A stretch of 64,000 bases of DNA from Clarireedia homoeocarpa (GCA_001465935.1 LNKV01000031.1:147871-211870), one strand, 5' to 3'; shown: positions 36,554-49,746, counted from the stretch's first letter. Program-made: numbers and translations. Notes: a model not told the origin generated them from the letters alone.

Positions 36554-37957
36554 TTACTTCGCGGAACTGGCGAATGATTTTATGTAATCTGCCAGCTTCT
36601 CAGCACCTTCCAGGGGAACCGAGTTGTAGTTGCTTGCTCGGATACCCCCGACACTTCTGTGTCCCTTCAGTCCTGTCAGCCCTTTCTCGACGGCCCCATT
36701 CAGGAAGGCCTTTTCAGCATCGGCAATATTTTCGAGCTGTGAAAGTCATCCTTATCAGCATCACTCACAATAGGAATTTATATGTGAACATCTTACCGTG
36801 GTGACTCGGAAACAAATATTCATTCTCGAACGCGCACCCTTGTCTGGAACTACCTTGTACGCCTCGGGGTGCGCGTCAAGTGCAGCATAAATCAAAGCAG
36901 CTTTTTTATTTGCTACTGCCTCTTGTCCATCAACTTTCTCGGGGAAAGTAGTCAGTAGCTTTTTCAAAACTTGCCCGGCAACGTATACACTGAAATTCGT
37001 TAATACTATATCACCCCAGAGACTTCGAACTTACTCGAATATGCTTAGCGTGTTATAAAGACTGTTATTCTTGGCAATAGTCTCATAAGACAGTATAATT
37101 GGACCAATAGGTAATCCGAGTTTTCTCAGAAGAGTTGGTGCTGGTGTGGCAACAGCTGGCGGCAGAAGATTCTTCTTAATAATAACCACTGTGATGCCGG
37201 TTGTTCCTAGATTCTTTTGTGCACCAAAAAATATCAAAGAAAAGTTCTTGATCGGAATGCGTCTTGAGAGAATATTTGAAGACATGTCTGCCACGACAAT
37301 TGGCTCATCACCGTCGTCACTTGGCTCCAAACATTTTGGGAAGCCAGGAAATTCAACACCGTCGACAGTCTCATTATCGCAATAGTACACCATTGCTGGG
37401 TTTTTAGATAATTTCCAGTCTTTTTCTTCAGGTATCTTCCCAAACTTTCCATCATTGATTTTTCGTGCATCTGCGGCAACGTTTACATGCTCAGAGCCGA
37501 CCAATCGAGCAGCTTCCTGGCTAGCTTTCAAAGACCACGAGCCAGTGACCAAGTAATCAATCTTTAGCTCTTCGTCGACTGCCTTCTGAAGCTCTTGTAC
37601 AAGTGCATCTTCAGGGATTTCCTTGTCTGCGGAGATACCCAAGCCTTTCAGGATTTTCTGCTTCTTCTTCTCAACCCAGACGCCAACCATATTATAGACA
37701 GTTGCGGAGAACTCCCCACTACCACCTCCCTGCATGAACAATATCTCGTAGTCATCAGGTATATCCAGATACTTCGCTAAGTCTGATTTCGTGGTGTTGA
37801 GAATATTCGAGGCGATTTCGGATCGATGAGAATGCTCCGCCAAACCAAGGCCGGTTCCATTGTAATCGACAAGAGCTCCGGCAGCAGTTTGTAAGACATC
37901 GGTTGGCAGCAGGGCAGGTCCTGCGCCGAAGTATGTGATTTCTGATCGAGAGGGCAT
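36554..37957 (-). CDS. SER1: Phosphoserine aminotransferase, three exons
   Basis: A long first exon starts at 37957 (MPSRSEITYFGAGPALLP). The second reads VYVAGQVLKKLL.. to CFRVTT, and the third ENIADAEKAF.. to a TAA at 36556-36554, giving 432 aa. Family marks are FGAGPALLP near the N-terminus, EHSHRS, FMQGGGSGEFSA, VADMSSNILSR and FFGAQKNLGTTG. The Lys of the last motif should form the Schiff base with pyridoxal phosphate. C-terminal GLKGHRSVGGIRASNYNSV contains the conserved substrate-binding stretch. The enzyme converts 3-phosphohydroxypyruvate and glutamate to O-phosphoserine and 2-oxoglutarate in cytosolic serine synthesis. Introns have donors GTAAGT and GTAAGA. The length is normal for the family and no active-site residue is missing. 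It shares a 333-bp divergent promoter with the SDR-like gene at 38291. Confidence 0.96.
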
Positions 37958-38290
37958 ATTTTGTAAGGGTTCAATTCGAAGTCTGCGATGTTTTGTGAAG
38001 CTTCTTGGATGGTGTGAGTCAGGAAAATGTAAATACCAAAGACCGAATAAGTTAAGGTTAGAAATAATACTTTACCCCAGATTTCCCAATTCATCAAGTG
38101 GGATGTTTAGCGCGTAATTACCCCTGTCGCTCCAGCCTTCTCTATTTTCCGAATTCGAGGTTACATCTCATCACCTTGCATTCTTTCATCCAAGCTCAAA
38201 CTTCAGCCTCGTATCTGTGCGATTCTTGACGCTCTCCAAAATGAATCGTCCGTAATAAGACGTCCTCATTGTATCTGAAAATTCTCTATT
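37958..38290. promoter_or_regulatory. Bidirectional promoter region
   Basis: These 333 bases separate the divergent starts of the phosphoserine aminotransferase (ATG at 37957, -) and the SDR-like gene (ATG at 38291, +). Both promoters must lie here or extend into the neighbouring genes. No specific factor site was identified. Confidence 0.6.
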
Positions 38291-39584
38291 ATGGCGGAGC
38301 GGAAGATGTCCGAGGCAGGTTCCTCGAAAATATCCACTCCAAGCGCATCATTTCGTGCGTAGCGCAAATTTAGATACAAGAATATGATTGCTAACAATTC
38401 TCAGCGACGCACAATTCACCCCGAGTCTGGTTTTTCACCTCGGCGCTGTCCCCCCTATCCGTCCGGCTAATCAAACTACTCCTGGCTCACGGTGATTATA
38501 TTGCTGCTGGGTTACCACCCAATGAGATTGGAGACGACAATCGAAGCGCGGAATTCAAGGACCTTATCAACGAATGTAAGAACGGCCGCAAGAATAGAGA
38601 AGGTTGGAAAGATAGAATTCGTGGAATACGCTGCGATGGCAGGTAAGGTGTGCCTGATCAGCACTATGGGCCATCATTGACTCGGCAACAGAGTTATGGG
38701 ACAATGCGGCGCAGCCATTGCAGAGGCTATCGATATCTTTGGCCGCATAGACATACTCATGTGCTGCACATCTGAAGGTATGTGAGCTCTCATTGACTAC
38801 CATATTTTTCTGACCGTGAACAGCTGTGGTTGGGACGGTTGAAGAGCTGTCAACCTGTGCAGCAACGCAAAATCTCGTTCGTGATCAATTCGAGACCATA
38901 TTTTTCAGCCAAGTCAACTTCATCAAAGCAACACTTCCTATGATGCGCGAAAAGCATAATGGTCACATCATTGTCCTCACCGGAATAACAGGCCATATCG
39001 GAACACCCGGCATGCCCATGTATTGTGCGTCGACGTGGGCTCTGGAAGGATTCTGTGATTCTCTGGCGTACGAGATTGCTCCATTTAACATCAAGATGAC
39101 CATAGTTCAACCAAATAAAGAAATTCCTGTCTTGACTAATAAGATCATATTCGCGCCGCAACTACCACAATATGAGAGTCAGAACAATCCGGCTCCTGGG
39201 TTGAGGGACATCTTGACAAATGTGGTAAATCTACACCCCGATACTCGGATTGAAGAACAGGATAGCCAGATAGCCAAGAATGTCATCGAGTCTAGGTACC
39301 CGAACCTACCCAGTGAAGCTAGGGATAAATTAGTTCTCGAAACAGTTCATGCGTTAACCGCGATTGGTGGCCACGAGAATCCTCCAGCAAGACATATTGT
39401 GGGCTATGAAGGTGTTGCATCGGTCAAGGAGAAGCTCAAAACTATCAGCGAGGAGTTGGAAGATTTCGTCGAGGTTAGCTGCGCAGTCGACATCTTCAAG
39501 AGTGATGTTGGCCATGCAGCATTATCCGATGCCATGAAAGCGGAGACCAGCTCCAATAATGCAGGGACGAGTGGGGACATCTAA
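38291..39584 (+). CDS. SDR-fold protein lacking catalytic motifs, four exons
   Basis: Exons are 38291-38354, 38405-38642, 38692-38777 and 38824-39584, giving 382 aa with all phases consistent. After MAERKMSEAG, strand 1 reads VWFFTSALSPLSVRLIKLLL, where SDR enzymes have TGxxxGxG. GRIDILMCCTSEA replaces the usual NNAG strand. NFIKATLPMM, HIIVLTGITGHIGTPGMPMYCAST and EGFCDSLAYEIAPFNIKMTIVQP are recognisably SDR. The Lys expected four residues after the Tyr is Thr (Y196/T200), and the Ser expected 13 before it is Gly. I recall similar filamentous-fungal proteins with the same lack. The fold is SDR, but enzyme activity is doubtful and it may act as a binding or regulatory protein. No transit or membrane segment is evident. 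The last 110 residues (PSEARDKLVLETVHALTAIGG on) resemble no domain I know. Confidence 0.88.
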
Positions 39585-40941
39585 AGTTGTTGCTCTATTC
39601 CTGTATTGGTGGGTTGGATGCTCGATTGCGGGAGTGAAATCTAAAAGTCGATAGTGGCATGCTCAACTTACGGTTGACAAAGAGAAAGCCTTGAGTTTCC
39701 TATGCCTCTGCATTACTTTATCATGTTCTGCATCAGCTCTGCATTGATACCCCCTCTCCCCTCAAATAGCATGTTTGGACATCGGAAAATGGCATCAGGT
39801 TCTCAGCAGTGATGGCTAGCATGAAGCAGTAAAGATTTCATCATGCTGGTCTCATAAACAAGTGTGAGTGGTTGGCCATTTGGCTCTGTCTTACTTCTTA
39901 TTTTGTTACTAACCACATGCAGCTATATCCCGGTCTGATCGATGGTGATATAATGTGTGTTGATGCCGGACGTTTAATTACTACGCGACTTCTCTGCTGT
40001 ACATCCCCTGGTCATCCATTTAGTTCAACAACTTGCTCGAGCCCAAACTTACTGCTGTCCAGAGTGATACAAGCCTACATTCAGCCTTCGATGGAAAAAG
40101 TGGCGAAGCCAGTAAGAAATAAGAACGAACCTTTGTTGCATCCTATTTCAAATACTTGGGAAGTGTTGTCATCGTAGGCAGTGCTTTAAATAAGAAGCTC
40201 ACGTCTGGTATGGATATACCATATTGCCGATAGGTTGGAACCAATACAGTCACCGATGCGAAAACAGGAACCCGGGGTTTGACAGATGTGGTCATCATGC
40301 CACTTAAGAATGGGTACCGCATTGTACTACCGCGGTCCGCCCGTAGTCAGAAGCTTGGATTTAGCTGTAGAGATAAGGTCGATGCTGCGGCATGCTGTGC
40401 TGCCGCCCATATACTTGCTTCTCCTTGTGTCATGATAGCATGGTAGAGTTTTGAAAGAGGAGGTCATAGAAGATCTTGATCATGTATTAGCCTAAAAGCC
40501 GGGCTATTGGATACTATGACCGACGTATCGGTATAGTTTGGTCGGTACTTGGGGTTGTGCAAGCAGATTCCATTGTAGATACTCTCCTCACGATCTCTCT
40601 AGACTGAGCAATATTTTGTGTCCCCTTGGTTTTACGAAGTAGAAGCTGGCAATACGACCTTCCAACTATTTTAGTATCGATGGCCATCATGTATTTCCAC
40701 AAAATGTCTGAGATATTATCATAAACACTTTGGGCAATGCAAAGGTTTACAAGTAAATTGTCCCAAACTTCGCACTTACAAGTGAGAGCTTGACAAGCAA
40801 ACGTCTGTGCCCCAGCCTTGTGATGATGAGGCGGCTAATAGTTCCAGGGTCCGTTAGCGAATCCTCGGTATCTAGGGTCCCTCTCGAACAATTTAACAGA
40901 AAACCCCTCCGCAATTCCGCGGCGGCGTCAACGAGCCAAAA
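39585..40941. other. Intergenic
   Basis: Frame 39872-40177 (+) is short and without motifs. The region just before 40942 is the promoter of the DUF1640 gene. Nothing else can be named. Confidence 0.45.
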
Positions 40942-42383
40942 ATGTCCACGACGCGCCTGACATTTCTGTATCCTCCTTTATTCCGGTCACTACGAGCTAG
41001 CGAATCTCTTGCTCCGACAGTACGAGCATGTTCCCAACCAGCGCGACGTCCGCCTCGACCAAGGAATTTGTCCACAACCCAGAGGAAAGGGGACACATTC
41101 GTACAGCGACATGGGAAAGCTGTTGAGCCATTTTTAAAAAAAGGGGAGAATGAACAAAATACAAAGGTCTTCATACCGAAGAAGGAGGCTGAGATAGAGG
41201 AGGAGGAAGAGGAAGAGGAACCAATTAACACCAAACCCGCTCAAACGCAAACTCAAACGCAAACAGAAGTTCCAAAAGTCGATGGAGAAGTAAAAGCCAA
41301 GGAGCCAGAATCCAAACCTTCTTCTGCCGCGCCTCTGTCGGGAGAAACCCAGGCAGCAGCCGTTATTCCCGGCGATCTCGAATACAAGGGCACAAATAGT
41401 CAAGGTCCACAAGAGCCTACCCCTCGTCAGAAAGCTCAAGCAAACACCAAAGATGCACTAGCCCCGCTCGAGACAGTCCTCCATATGTCACCACCCGAGT
41501 CACCCGAGGTACAGAATGCGTCGAAGCCGCCGCATCTGCAAACACCACCTTATGTGCATCATTTCGATACGTATGCATTGGTGCAGCAAGTTCAGTCGGG
41601 TGGGTTCACTAAGAATCAGAGTATTACGGCGATGAAGGCAGTGAGGGAGTTATTAGCGATCAATTTGAATGTGGCGAAGCAGGGGTTGGTTAGTAAAAGT
41701 GACGTGGAAAATGTCAGTATATTACTTTCTTTTGTATAAGCTCTGGTTGCGTCGAAACTAATGATTGGGCATTTGTAGGAAACATATCTCTTCCGCGCGG
41801 CATGTTCGGAATTGAAGACGGAGATTCAAAATAATCGGAAAGCCAATGATGAGAAGATGCGCAGGGAAAGAACATTACTTCAACACGAAGTTGATATTTT
41901 GAATCAGAAACTTAATCAAGAATTACTTACTTTGAAGGATGATTTGAAGGGAATGTTTGATGATCGGAAGATGACTGTTCGTATGGAGCAACGTCACATG
42001 GAAAGTGCTGTACGTATCTCTCTTCTCTGTGTTCATCCATCAACTTTCCTGTCCCACCCCTTTCCCCAAACTCAAACTAACTTCCCCCCGCTCCCCCATA
42101 GATCCAAGAACTCAACTACAAAATCACCGTCCTCCTCAACAGTGACAGTAAATCCGAAATCGAAGGACTTCGCTGGGTGCTGACACGCCGCTCCGTCATG
42201 GGCATTCTCTTCATGGCCTTCATGGTTCTCACCAGTCTCCGCTACGCTAGCTATAAGAGCCATGAGCTTGAAGAGCGCAGAAAGAAGAAAGAGGCTGCGG
42301 AGCTTAAGCTGAAACAGGTTGGGGAGGAAATCGCGCATGATTTGCCGCCGCATGGAGCGGCGGAGATTTTGGCGGCGAATTAA
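40942..42383 (+). CDS. Mitochondrial DUF1640/CCDC90-type coiled-coil protein, three exons
   Basis: Exons are 40942-41712, 41779-42009 and 42102-42383, giving 427 aa in phase 0 throughout. The N-terminus is Arg/Ser-rich without acids (MSTTRLTFLYPPLFRSLRAS.., RRPPRPRNLSTTQRKG), a good mitochondrial presequence. A long acidic, Gln/Pro-rich linker (EEEEEEEEP, TQTQTQTE) follows. The domain begins FDTYALVQQVQSGGFTKNQSITAMKAVRELLA and continues in a long coiled coil (ETYLFRAACSELKTEIQNN, HEVDILNQKLNQEL). It ends in a membrane span (SVMGILFMAFMVLTSLRYASY) and a basic tail. This is the architecture of yeast Fmp32 and animal MCUR1/CCDC90, inner-membrane proteins tied to calcium uniporter or respiratory-complex assembly. 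Which role applies here is unknown. The linker is longer than in yeast. Confidence 0.9.
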
Positions 42384-44114
42384 TGGGGTGGAAGAGGTGT
42401 GGTTGGGGTTGGAGGAAGAGAGGTTAAGGAAAGGATGGAGGCTGGACAAGGGAGGGAGGAGGGGAGTGGAGCCGCATTGTGACGCGTTGTGGGATAGAGA
42501 AGGTGGGAAATATGCTGTGTTATGCAGAATCTTCATCAAATAGAGCAAAAACTTTAGCGTAAGATACCCCGCTGAATGCATATAGACCAAATGAAAAGAA
42601 ACAAATAGCAGGATTTCAACTGTATCCCGTCTCATAGCTACCTATTCAGATATTTCATCTTCGTGAACAGCCGTGGGCGGATATATGTCAGCTAATTACA
42701 GAACAACTCTCAGCTTGCATGGATCTTAAACAAATCGATGCTGTAATGGATCACAAGTCGACATCGAAGCACTCTTTCATATAGCGATATACTGAGATCA
42801 CTTGCTCGTGAATTTCTGAGGCTGGGCAGAGAGCTATAGAATGAGAAGCGCAAAGAGATATCCAACTTGAGGAGGAATAGATTCGCAGTAAATCATTAAC
42901 GCAGATAACCCTTCCAGAAAATGGCATTCAACCCAGCTCGCAAAATCAAAGGGAGAAGGGAATCTTACTTACCAGTTGGCTAGGAGCAGCTTTTTCGAGT
43001 AGGAGTTATTTTTTGATATCTATGCTTCTGATGCCTTGTTAAGTTTTCTCTCTACGATTTTAAGTCTGATATTTGTAGTCGAAATTGTGAGGTTAAAAAC
43101 CAAACAGTGTAGACAAGATAACGTTTGCTAGCTCCAAACTGGTGCTAACAGATATTATCATGTATAAAATAGAGCGATATGAAAGACCATAAAATGGGCT
43201 GAAAGATCTTCAATAAAAGGCTCGTTGAGCCGCAGTGATAGGATGGAGATCTAGTTTAACCGGAGTCTTGCTTCACCACATTTAATACAGGTGTTAAAAG
43301 ACTTTAAGATATACTGTGTACCATTCAATGAGATGAAGAGTCTGCCGATAGCTTGTGCTTGCTTAATAATTGACAGGGAGTCAGATTGTATTGACGTTGC
43401 AACGAAGTGAGCGAAAGGTGAAGTGGGTCTCGCTTAAGGAAAGGAGAGTAAACTTTGGGTGTGAGCCACTGAACGGATAAGATCAGAAATGTGCACGGTA
43501 TCTCGTTATTCCTTCCCGAGATCATACGCAAATGCACAGCCTGTATAAGACTCAAACTATCAACGGAAGAATAAGGACTTGCACGTATTCAGTTAATTCA
43601 CTTCATATACATTGGAATCTTTTTCAACCAACTCATCAACACCAAGAAATATGTCGATGAGTCATATAAAGTCTCCATATTTACTCACTTCCCAAGCACT
43701 GATCTAACCGCTGCGGAAAACTAACTACCGTATTCCCTTTCAATCCCGTGCAACCAACACCTCAAATGCACAGTAATCTCGCTGTTCATCCAATCATTCT
43801 CTTCCGTTCCAGCACAAAATATAAACAGAATAGACAGACGCATAACAAAGAAGCTTTCTCCCAACCGTTTCCTCTAGTGATATATACCCCATCTTTCCCA
43901 ATGTGCAAGGTAATCCGGCCAAAATCCCCAGCCTAAGTGTATCAATCAATCAACCAATCCAAGTAACATCCTCTTCGCCTTGCTCTCATCCAATAAAGGA
44001 TATTCCGCTTCCCTAAAACGCCATCTTGCTTGTACATCTAGCAATGCAAGTGTTCCTACCCGAGTAATAATATATACAAGTGTATCAACAAATCAAACTA
44101 CCCTATCCCAATTT
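42384..44114. other. Convergent intergenic region
   Basis: Long AT-rich spacer between the 3' ends of the DUF1640 and ubiquitin-protease genes. The antisense frame 42072-42635 overlaps exon 3 and its 3' flank and is a shadow. No gene supported. Confidence 0.5.
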
Positions 44115-46928
44115 CTACATAATCTTACACACCCGTTCTAGGTCCTTTTCTTTTCTAGTCTGATTCAAGCTTTGGTCATTTTCGTTCATTTCTAGATTTT
44201 CCATTTCAGCAGGTCCTCGACTTTGCGTACGCTTCTTATTTTTCTTGCTACCTTTTCGTGATATTGTGCCGTTGGTTTGTTTGGTAGGCTCTCCATTGTT
44301 GTTGGCTGCAGCAGTCGAATTATCCAATGCTGCCACCACCTCCTTTGGAACCAGGGTGGCGTCAGATCCATCGGCGGGCAAATTTTCTTTGCTTGATCTT
44401 GTTATCATGCCCTTGATGACCTGGGTAAATCGACCATCATTAGAGGAACTTGGAGGGCGACTTCTTCCTCCCTTGCTTCTACGTAGTGTCCGAGAAACCC
44501 TCCCACCTGATACTTCTTCGCTTGGTGTAACCGGAGCGGAGCCAGCTTCTGATTTTCCAACGCTAGCTAGGCTCGCAATACTGTCATCAGTCACTGCCAA
44601 GCTTGCACGTCGTTCTGAGTCTGGAAGATTGAGACTCCGCCGCGGCTGATCATCCATCGAATATCTAATGGTTGGCGTCAGCTCAATGGCACCATCAAAA
44701 TAGCCTTGAGTGCTGGTTTGACTGTTGCTTAATGCAGGACTGGACGCTGATATAGTCACATCAACACCCGAATCACTGTATGACGGTGGCAGGACCTCCA
44801 AATCCTGCAAATCTTTGGGGAGGTATGTATCGTATGTTGGTTGGACTTGATAAAACAAGAGATACGGCATTTCTTCTTTGAGAGCATACTGAATGTCGGT
44901 AACCTGGGTTACCCTCTGAGGTGCTATATCGTCAAACTTAATCCAACGATCTTCAGCATAGCGAGGAGGATGACTGCTGTGGTTTGGTTCGGAAGAGTCC
45001 GAATCACCATCTGGTACCATTGTTGTACCACGTACAAAACAGATGTAATGTCCTGAGTGAGGCGTAAAGCCGCGGTGACATATGAAGGACTGCAATGACA
45101 ACTTAAAGTTTCCCATTAGCGGACCATCCTCACGGATCATATCTTCTTCGAGGAAGTGCGGGAGTTTGATGTCTAATGGTATGTCGACAAAGGTGTTCTT
45201 CCGGATCGTATCGCCAGTTGCTGTGTAAGTATACCTCTTAAGAGCTATTCCTAAAACTGGTCTGGTTTTTAAAAGGTGCGCAGCAACTTGTCGGTCATTT
45301 CTTGCTTCCGCTTTCGTAAACCAAGCTATATCGGCAATCAGTACATGGGTCTCACTTTTATTCAAGGGGCGATGGGGCTTTAAATGGCAAAGAAATGGTG
45401 ACGGACGCAGTAAGTTGAAGCACTGCCATGCAGGAAGCATGACCTCTCTTTCCGCTTGGCTTTTGTAAACAGAGACACGACTCATGGAGCGGGAGAGTCC
45501 TGTGGGATTTCTCGAACTTTCGCCATGCTCCTCTGGTGTAATAACTTTATCTCTGAATACGCTACTCGATCTTATTCTTCCATTCGGTCTTGATTTTGCA
45601 GCTGCTGCTGGGTCAGCAGCGGTGGGCGTTTGCGGAGCCGAGTCAGGTACTCCAGCGACTTCCACGTGTTGAGCCGTTGACTTCTCGATGGACGATTGGT
45701 TTGACCGCGTAGATGAAGTTGTTGCGGAACGCTTAAGCCGTCTGTGTACCTCAACGCGGTTGTTGAAATGGGCCTCTAAACAATCCTCCAGTCTGATTGG
45801 TCGTCTGGAGCCGTCGGCTAGGGTTGGAATATCTAGGTCATCAGGAATGGCGACATCAAGCAAGCGCTCATAAACGTATTTATGATCATCCTTTGGAACT
45901 TCAATGCCTGGGTGCATTATATTCATTTTCAACGTCAACAGAGGGAGGCCCAGCGCATCGGCAATCTTGTTGAATGCTTCGGTGGTATCTTGCTGTTTAC
46001 CATTGGTAACTTCTTCCCAATCACATGCCGTTTCAATAGCTTTCTGAAGGTGTTCGGTCTAGACAACGTCAGCGAGGTCTCCAGTGAAGCACGAAAAACA
46101 ACTAACGATGTCGGTCGGGATAAGCATGCCGCTTCTTAGCATGTTCACCCATAGTCTTATTAATGTCGATAACCGTCGCCTCGGTTCATCTTCCCAGACC
46201 GAGTGTAATAAAGGTTCGAAGCTAGGTAATCGTGCAAACATGGCAAAGAGAAGTGAATCAAGATAGCATGTCACACCTCCATTATTGACTGCGCCTAGCA
46301 TTTCGATTTTCGGATCGTATGGTCTAACCACTCCTTCGACAGATTCTCGAAATATGATAACAAGTTCCAAAGCTTTACTGACGTCTCCCGCGGCATATGT
46401 AGAATTGAGCGCGTAATTTATTTGTTCGTCCTCTATATCTGTTCGCCCTTGTTCGGCTAATCTCTTTCTGATAGTTTGTATCTTTATGCGATCAGTACAG
46501 CTCGTAACCTTTCCAACGCTGGGATGCCAACCGACCTTATCGTTAAGTTCTATGCTCGCCTTGTCTACTTTCTTTTGCGCATCCGACTTGAATATCAAGG
46601 AGAGGAAGCCAATTCCATTTTCAGAGCTTGGCCTATTCTGCAATAGAGAACCAGAGGGTAGTTAGCACTTGGAGAACCATGAACAGTGAAGAGCAGTGTG
46701 TTGCAATAAGAGTCCCATTTCACAAGATTTGAAAATGCCTGGGTCACGGAGACTGGGGCTTGATAATAACGTTCCGGAGTAAGGAATTGAAGATTCGTAT
46801 GGTGTAAAAATATTCTAGCACGTTACCTTCTTGTCTGTGGACTTCTCGACAGGTGTGTTGTCTTTCGACTTGTCCCGTCTGTAGGAACTCCCATCTTTCT
46901 CCTTCCGACTAAGGAAACGTTTATTCAT
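44115..46928 (-). CDS. Ubiquitin-specific protease, three exons
   Basis: Exons are 46928-46827 (MNKRFLSRKEKDG..), 46637-46107 and 46058-44115, giving 858 aa in phase 0 at both introns. The Cys box reads GAVNNGGVTCYLDSLLFAMFA, with the oxyanion Asn five residues before the Cys. The His box is GFTPHSGHYICFVRG, followed by RWIKFDDIAPQRVT with the Asp. These define the USP/UCH peptidase fold (family C19), which removes ubiquitin from proteins. A charged Ser/Thr-rich insert of about 100 residues separates the Cys and His boxes. The last 250 residues are disordered, with an Arg/Ser block and a KKNKKRT patch near the end that could act in nuclear import. Unspliced, the frame would end at a TAG at the exon 2/intron border. 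I cannot assign it to a yeast Ubp. Confidence 0.9.
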
Positions 46929-47566
46929 GGCGAAAACAGGTCGCCTGTGAAGCTATCGAAAAGTATGACAGGCAGGAGGATTCTATATCGAAAGCGATGG
47001 GTATAGTGGGAAGCTTGAGGTCGTTCGAGGCTGAAATGGTGGGGTTGTGAGGATCCCACCGTCTGTGTAAGAGTGGATTCAACGTTGCCTAGAGTGAACC
47101 GGACAATTGTCACCCATGACCTTTATAGATGTGCGATGAAGCTCGAGATTTGGCGAAGGTGTCAATTTGCGTGTGCGAAGGTATACTTTCGTTTCGTATT
47201 GGAGAATTGTATCGTTGTTGCACAAAAAGAGGAAGCGGAAGGATGAGGCACGTCCACAAATGATTTGACGTGAAGGGTCAATATTGATCGGAGTTATTAT
47301 TGTCAAACCACCTAACTGTCAGTGGTGAGATCTTCCGTGCAGGACGAACTTCTAGAAAAAGCAACCAATGATACTTGCCTGTTCATGACTTAGCTACTTA
47401 GCGCATTGGATTAAGCTCGAGGATCCGATGTCCGACATTGCGAGATTACGAGATTACGATGAGAGAACCCTGCGAGTTGCGTTGGTGCCTTACAGACCGC
47501 GACACAGTTAAGGCATTAAGATATAATTTTCGAATGCGGGACAAGACAACCATATACACAATCACT
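46929..47566. promoter_or_regulatory. Divergent promoter region
   Basis: These 638 bases lie between the divergent starts of the ubiquitin protease (46928, -) and uL5m (47567, +). No binding site was identified. Confidence 0.5.
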
Positions 47567-48819
47567 ATGGCTTTACAAAAGGCGCCGTCGACATTGTGTC
47601 GATTTGCGAAGAGGGATGTAAGGTCGACAGCGCTATCGATATCGCTAGGAAGGAATGGTCGCAGATATGCATCAGGAGAAGCTGTGGCCACGAAAGAAAT
47701 TCCTGAAGAGTTCGACGATCTGGAGTCACAATCCTCAATTGCTTCAACCGAATTACCAGAAGATATTCTTAAGAGCTTCGATCCTATAAAACAGGCTCAC
47801 GGGCGCAAACATCAACTTCCTCCTAGTCGGTATGATTATATGGCAACTCCATAGGTGCTCAAGGAACAATACTAATAGAATTTCTGCAGTTACAAATACC
47901 GACCACCCAGATACTATCGAGGACCTCTACATCCCCATCAACCTCCACCTAGATCCGATCCCTCCTCTAGAGAATTTGTTCCTGGCCCATTCGCTCCCAG
48001 CCGCCTCGAATCCACCTACCGATCTACCATCGCGCACGACATTATGACCATGGCATACATGCACAAGCCACCGGGAACCGTCACTGTACCCAAAGCCGAG
48101 CGATTACGAACATGGGACGACTCTTCACCATATCACAAAGGACGACCGAAGCGAGGCCCCAGAGGTCCTGGTGAGGTTTTGCGTTTGATTGAAAGAGATA
48201 TCACTTGGCGCAATATTCCTAAAATTGAGGAAATCACAGCCCATACAATGGTGAAGGGCGCGCTTGGAGATTCAGCGCATTTGCATGTGGCTGGTATTTT
48301 TCTGCAGGCAGTGACTGGTGTGAGACCTGAAGCTCATGCGGCGAAGCACAATGTAGCGAATTGGGGCATTAGGAAAGGAAGCTATGTTTCATTGACGTCA
48401 ACGATGAGGAATAATGATGCGCTGGAGTTCCTTGATAAGTGTATCCACTTGGTATTTCCAAGAATCAAGGATTGGAAGGGTGTTGAAGGTAGGTCAATTC
48501 CTCTCACAAAATACCACTCAGCTGCTAATTGTAAACAAGGTACAACTGGAGACAGCAGTGGAAACATCTCATTTGGTTTTGAGAGAGAAGGAGCAATCCT
48601 ATTCCCTGAAGTTCAGGTCAACTACGATGTAAGGATGCTCCTATGTGTGCTACATGTTTATGCATTATTGCCCTGTGACTTACAAATGCCCAGATGTATC
48701 CACCACGGATGATCCCCGGATTCCACGTCACAGTCAAGACCTCCGCCACATCCGATCGTCATGCTAGACTTCTACTCAGTGCTCTGGGCGTTCCTTTCTA
48801 TGGAAAGATGGTAGATTAA
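47567..48819 (+). CDS. MRPL7: Mitochondrial ribosomal protein uL5m (MRPL7), four exons
   Basis: Exons are 47567-47829, 47890-48488, 48540-48628 and 48694-48819, giving 358 aa with consistent phases. The start MALQKAPSTLCRFAKRDVRSTALSISLGRNGRR is rich in Arg and Ser and free of acids, fitting a mitochondrial presequence. The core has ITWRNIPKIEEITAHTMVKGA, ITGVRPE-like VTGVRPEAH, GIRKGSYVSLTSTMRNNDALEFLDKCIHLVFPRIKDWKG, ISFGF, FPEVQVNYD and MIPGFHVTVKTSA.. .LLLSALGVPF, which are the L5 signatures. It belongs to the central protuberance of the mitochondrial large subunit and contacts 5S-rRNA-equivalent elements and intersubunit bridges. The Pro-rich segment between presequence and core (YKYRPPRYYRG..HQPPPRS) is a fungal extension. 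The upstream in-frame start at 47438 was rejected because it delays the presequence. Confidence 0.94.
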
Positions 48820-49746
48820 ATTCGGGTCTTTCATCATCAAATAAATGGATGATGTGGTCATATCACGTGTAAATATAGCATGTAAAAACTACCATGTCCA
48901 GCGAGCACTACATCTTTTCCAATGAGCTCTTCGTTGTATGCTGGCCATTCACAAAATCCTTTATGATTTCAGCAGTCATGTCGAAGATTCAAGGGGTTCT
49001 TTTGCGAACATGTAACCTACGTTGCGCATAGAACGTCTTCTCCCACACAATCTCCAGTCACTTCGTCATATCATGTAGTTGATTGGTGTCACTTCGGCTC
49101 TCAGCTCTGAAACAGACTACAATAAGCATTTTCAGCGTGTTGCATACTAGGTATAGCATGGCAGAGACCTGAGGAAGAAGTCTCCAAGCTTGGTAATTAT
49201 GATGATGATCTGCTAAAGCTGTGTATTCTGGCCTGGCTGAGTTAGTCAACTTGCCACGCTTCAGCCCTACCGAACAAACGCTCAATCTCAATCTCTCAAG
49301 GTTCATTACCAAAGAAAAGCTATATCCAAACTTCTCTCTTTCCCCATTTGTTGTTTGTTTTGTTTGTCCGGCGCAACCCAACTTCACTCACTCACTCACT
49401 TCCTTCTTTCCCACCCAGTGACCCTGGAGAAATTATCTTTTATTAATCAACTCTGGAAATTTAAATTCGAAGCATAGAAAGTAATAAGCTCTTGTAAGAG
49501 AGCAGGAACTAAAGCACTAATAATACAAAGTAGCTACTACCCCAAAATCTCTACCTTGTCTTTCTAACTTGCTGCTTCTACCCAAATTCCTTCCTTTAGT
49601 AGTAAAGACCCTCGTCTTGATACAACTACAACTTAGAACAGCTCTAATTATAGACAAAGTTGTTCCTCTTCGTCGATAGATCCCTAGGTAAAGTTTTATA
49701 TTATATCTAATAGTATTCCTGTTCCTTTTCATCGGATATTACTTAC
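48820..49746. other. Intergenic
   Basis: Frames on both strands are short and unsupported. From about 49440 to 49740 the composition becomes AT-rich and resembles the stretch at 50490-50650. Confidence 0.4.
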
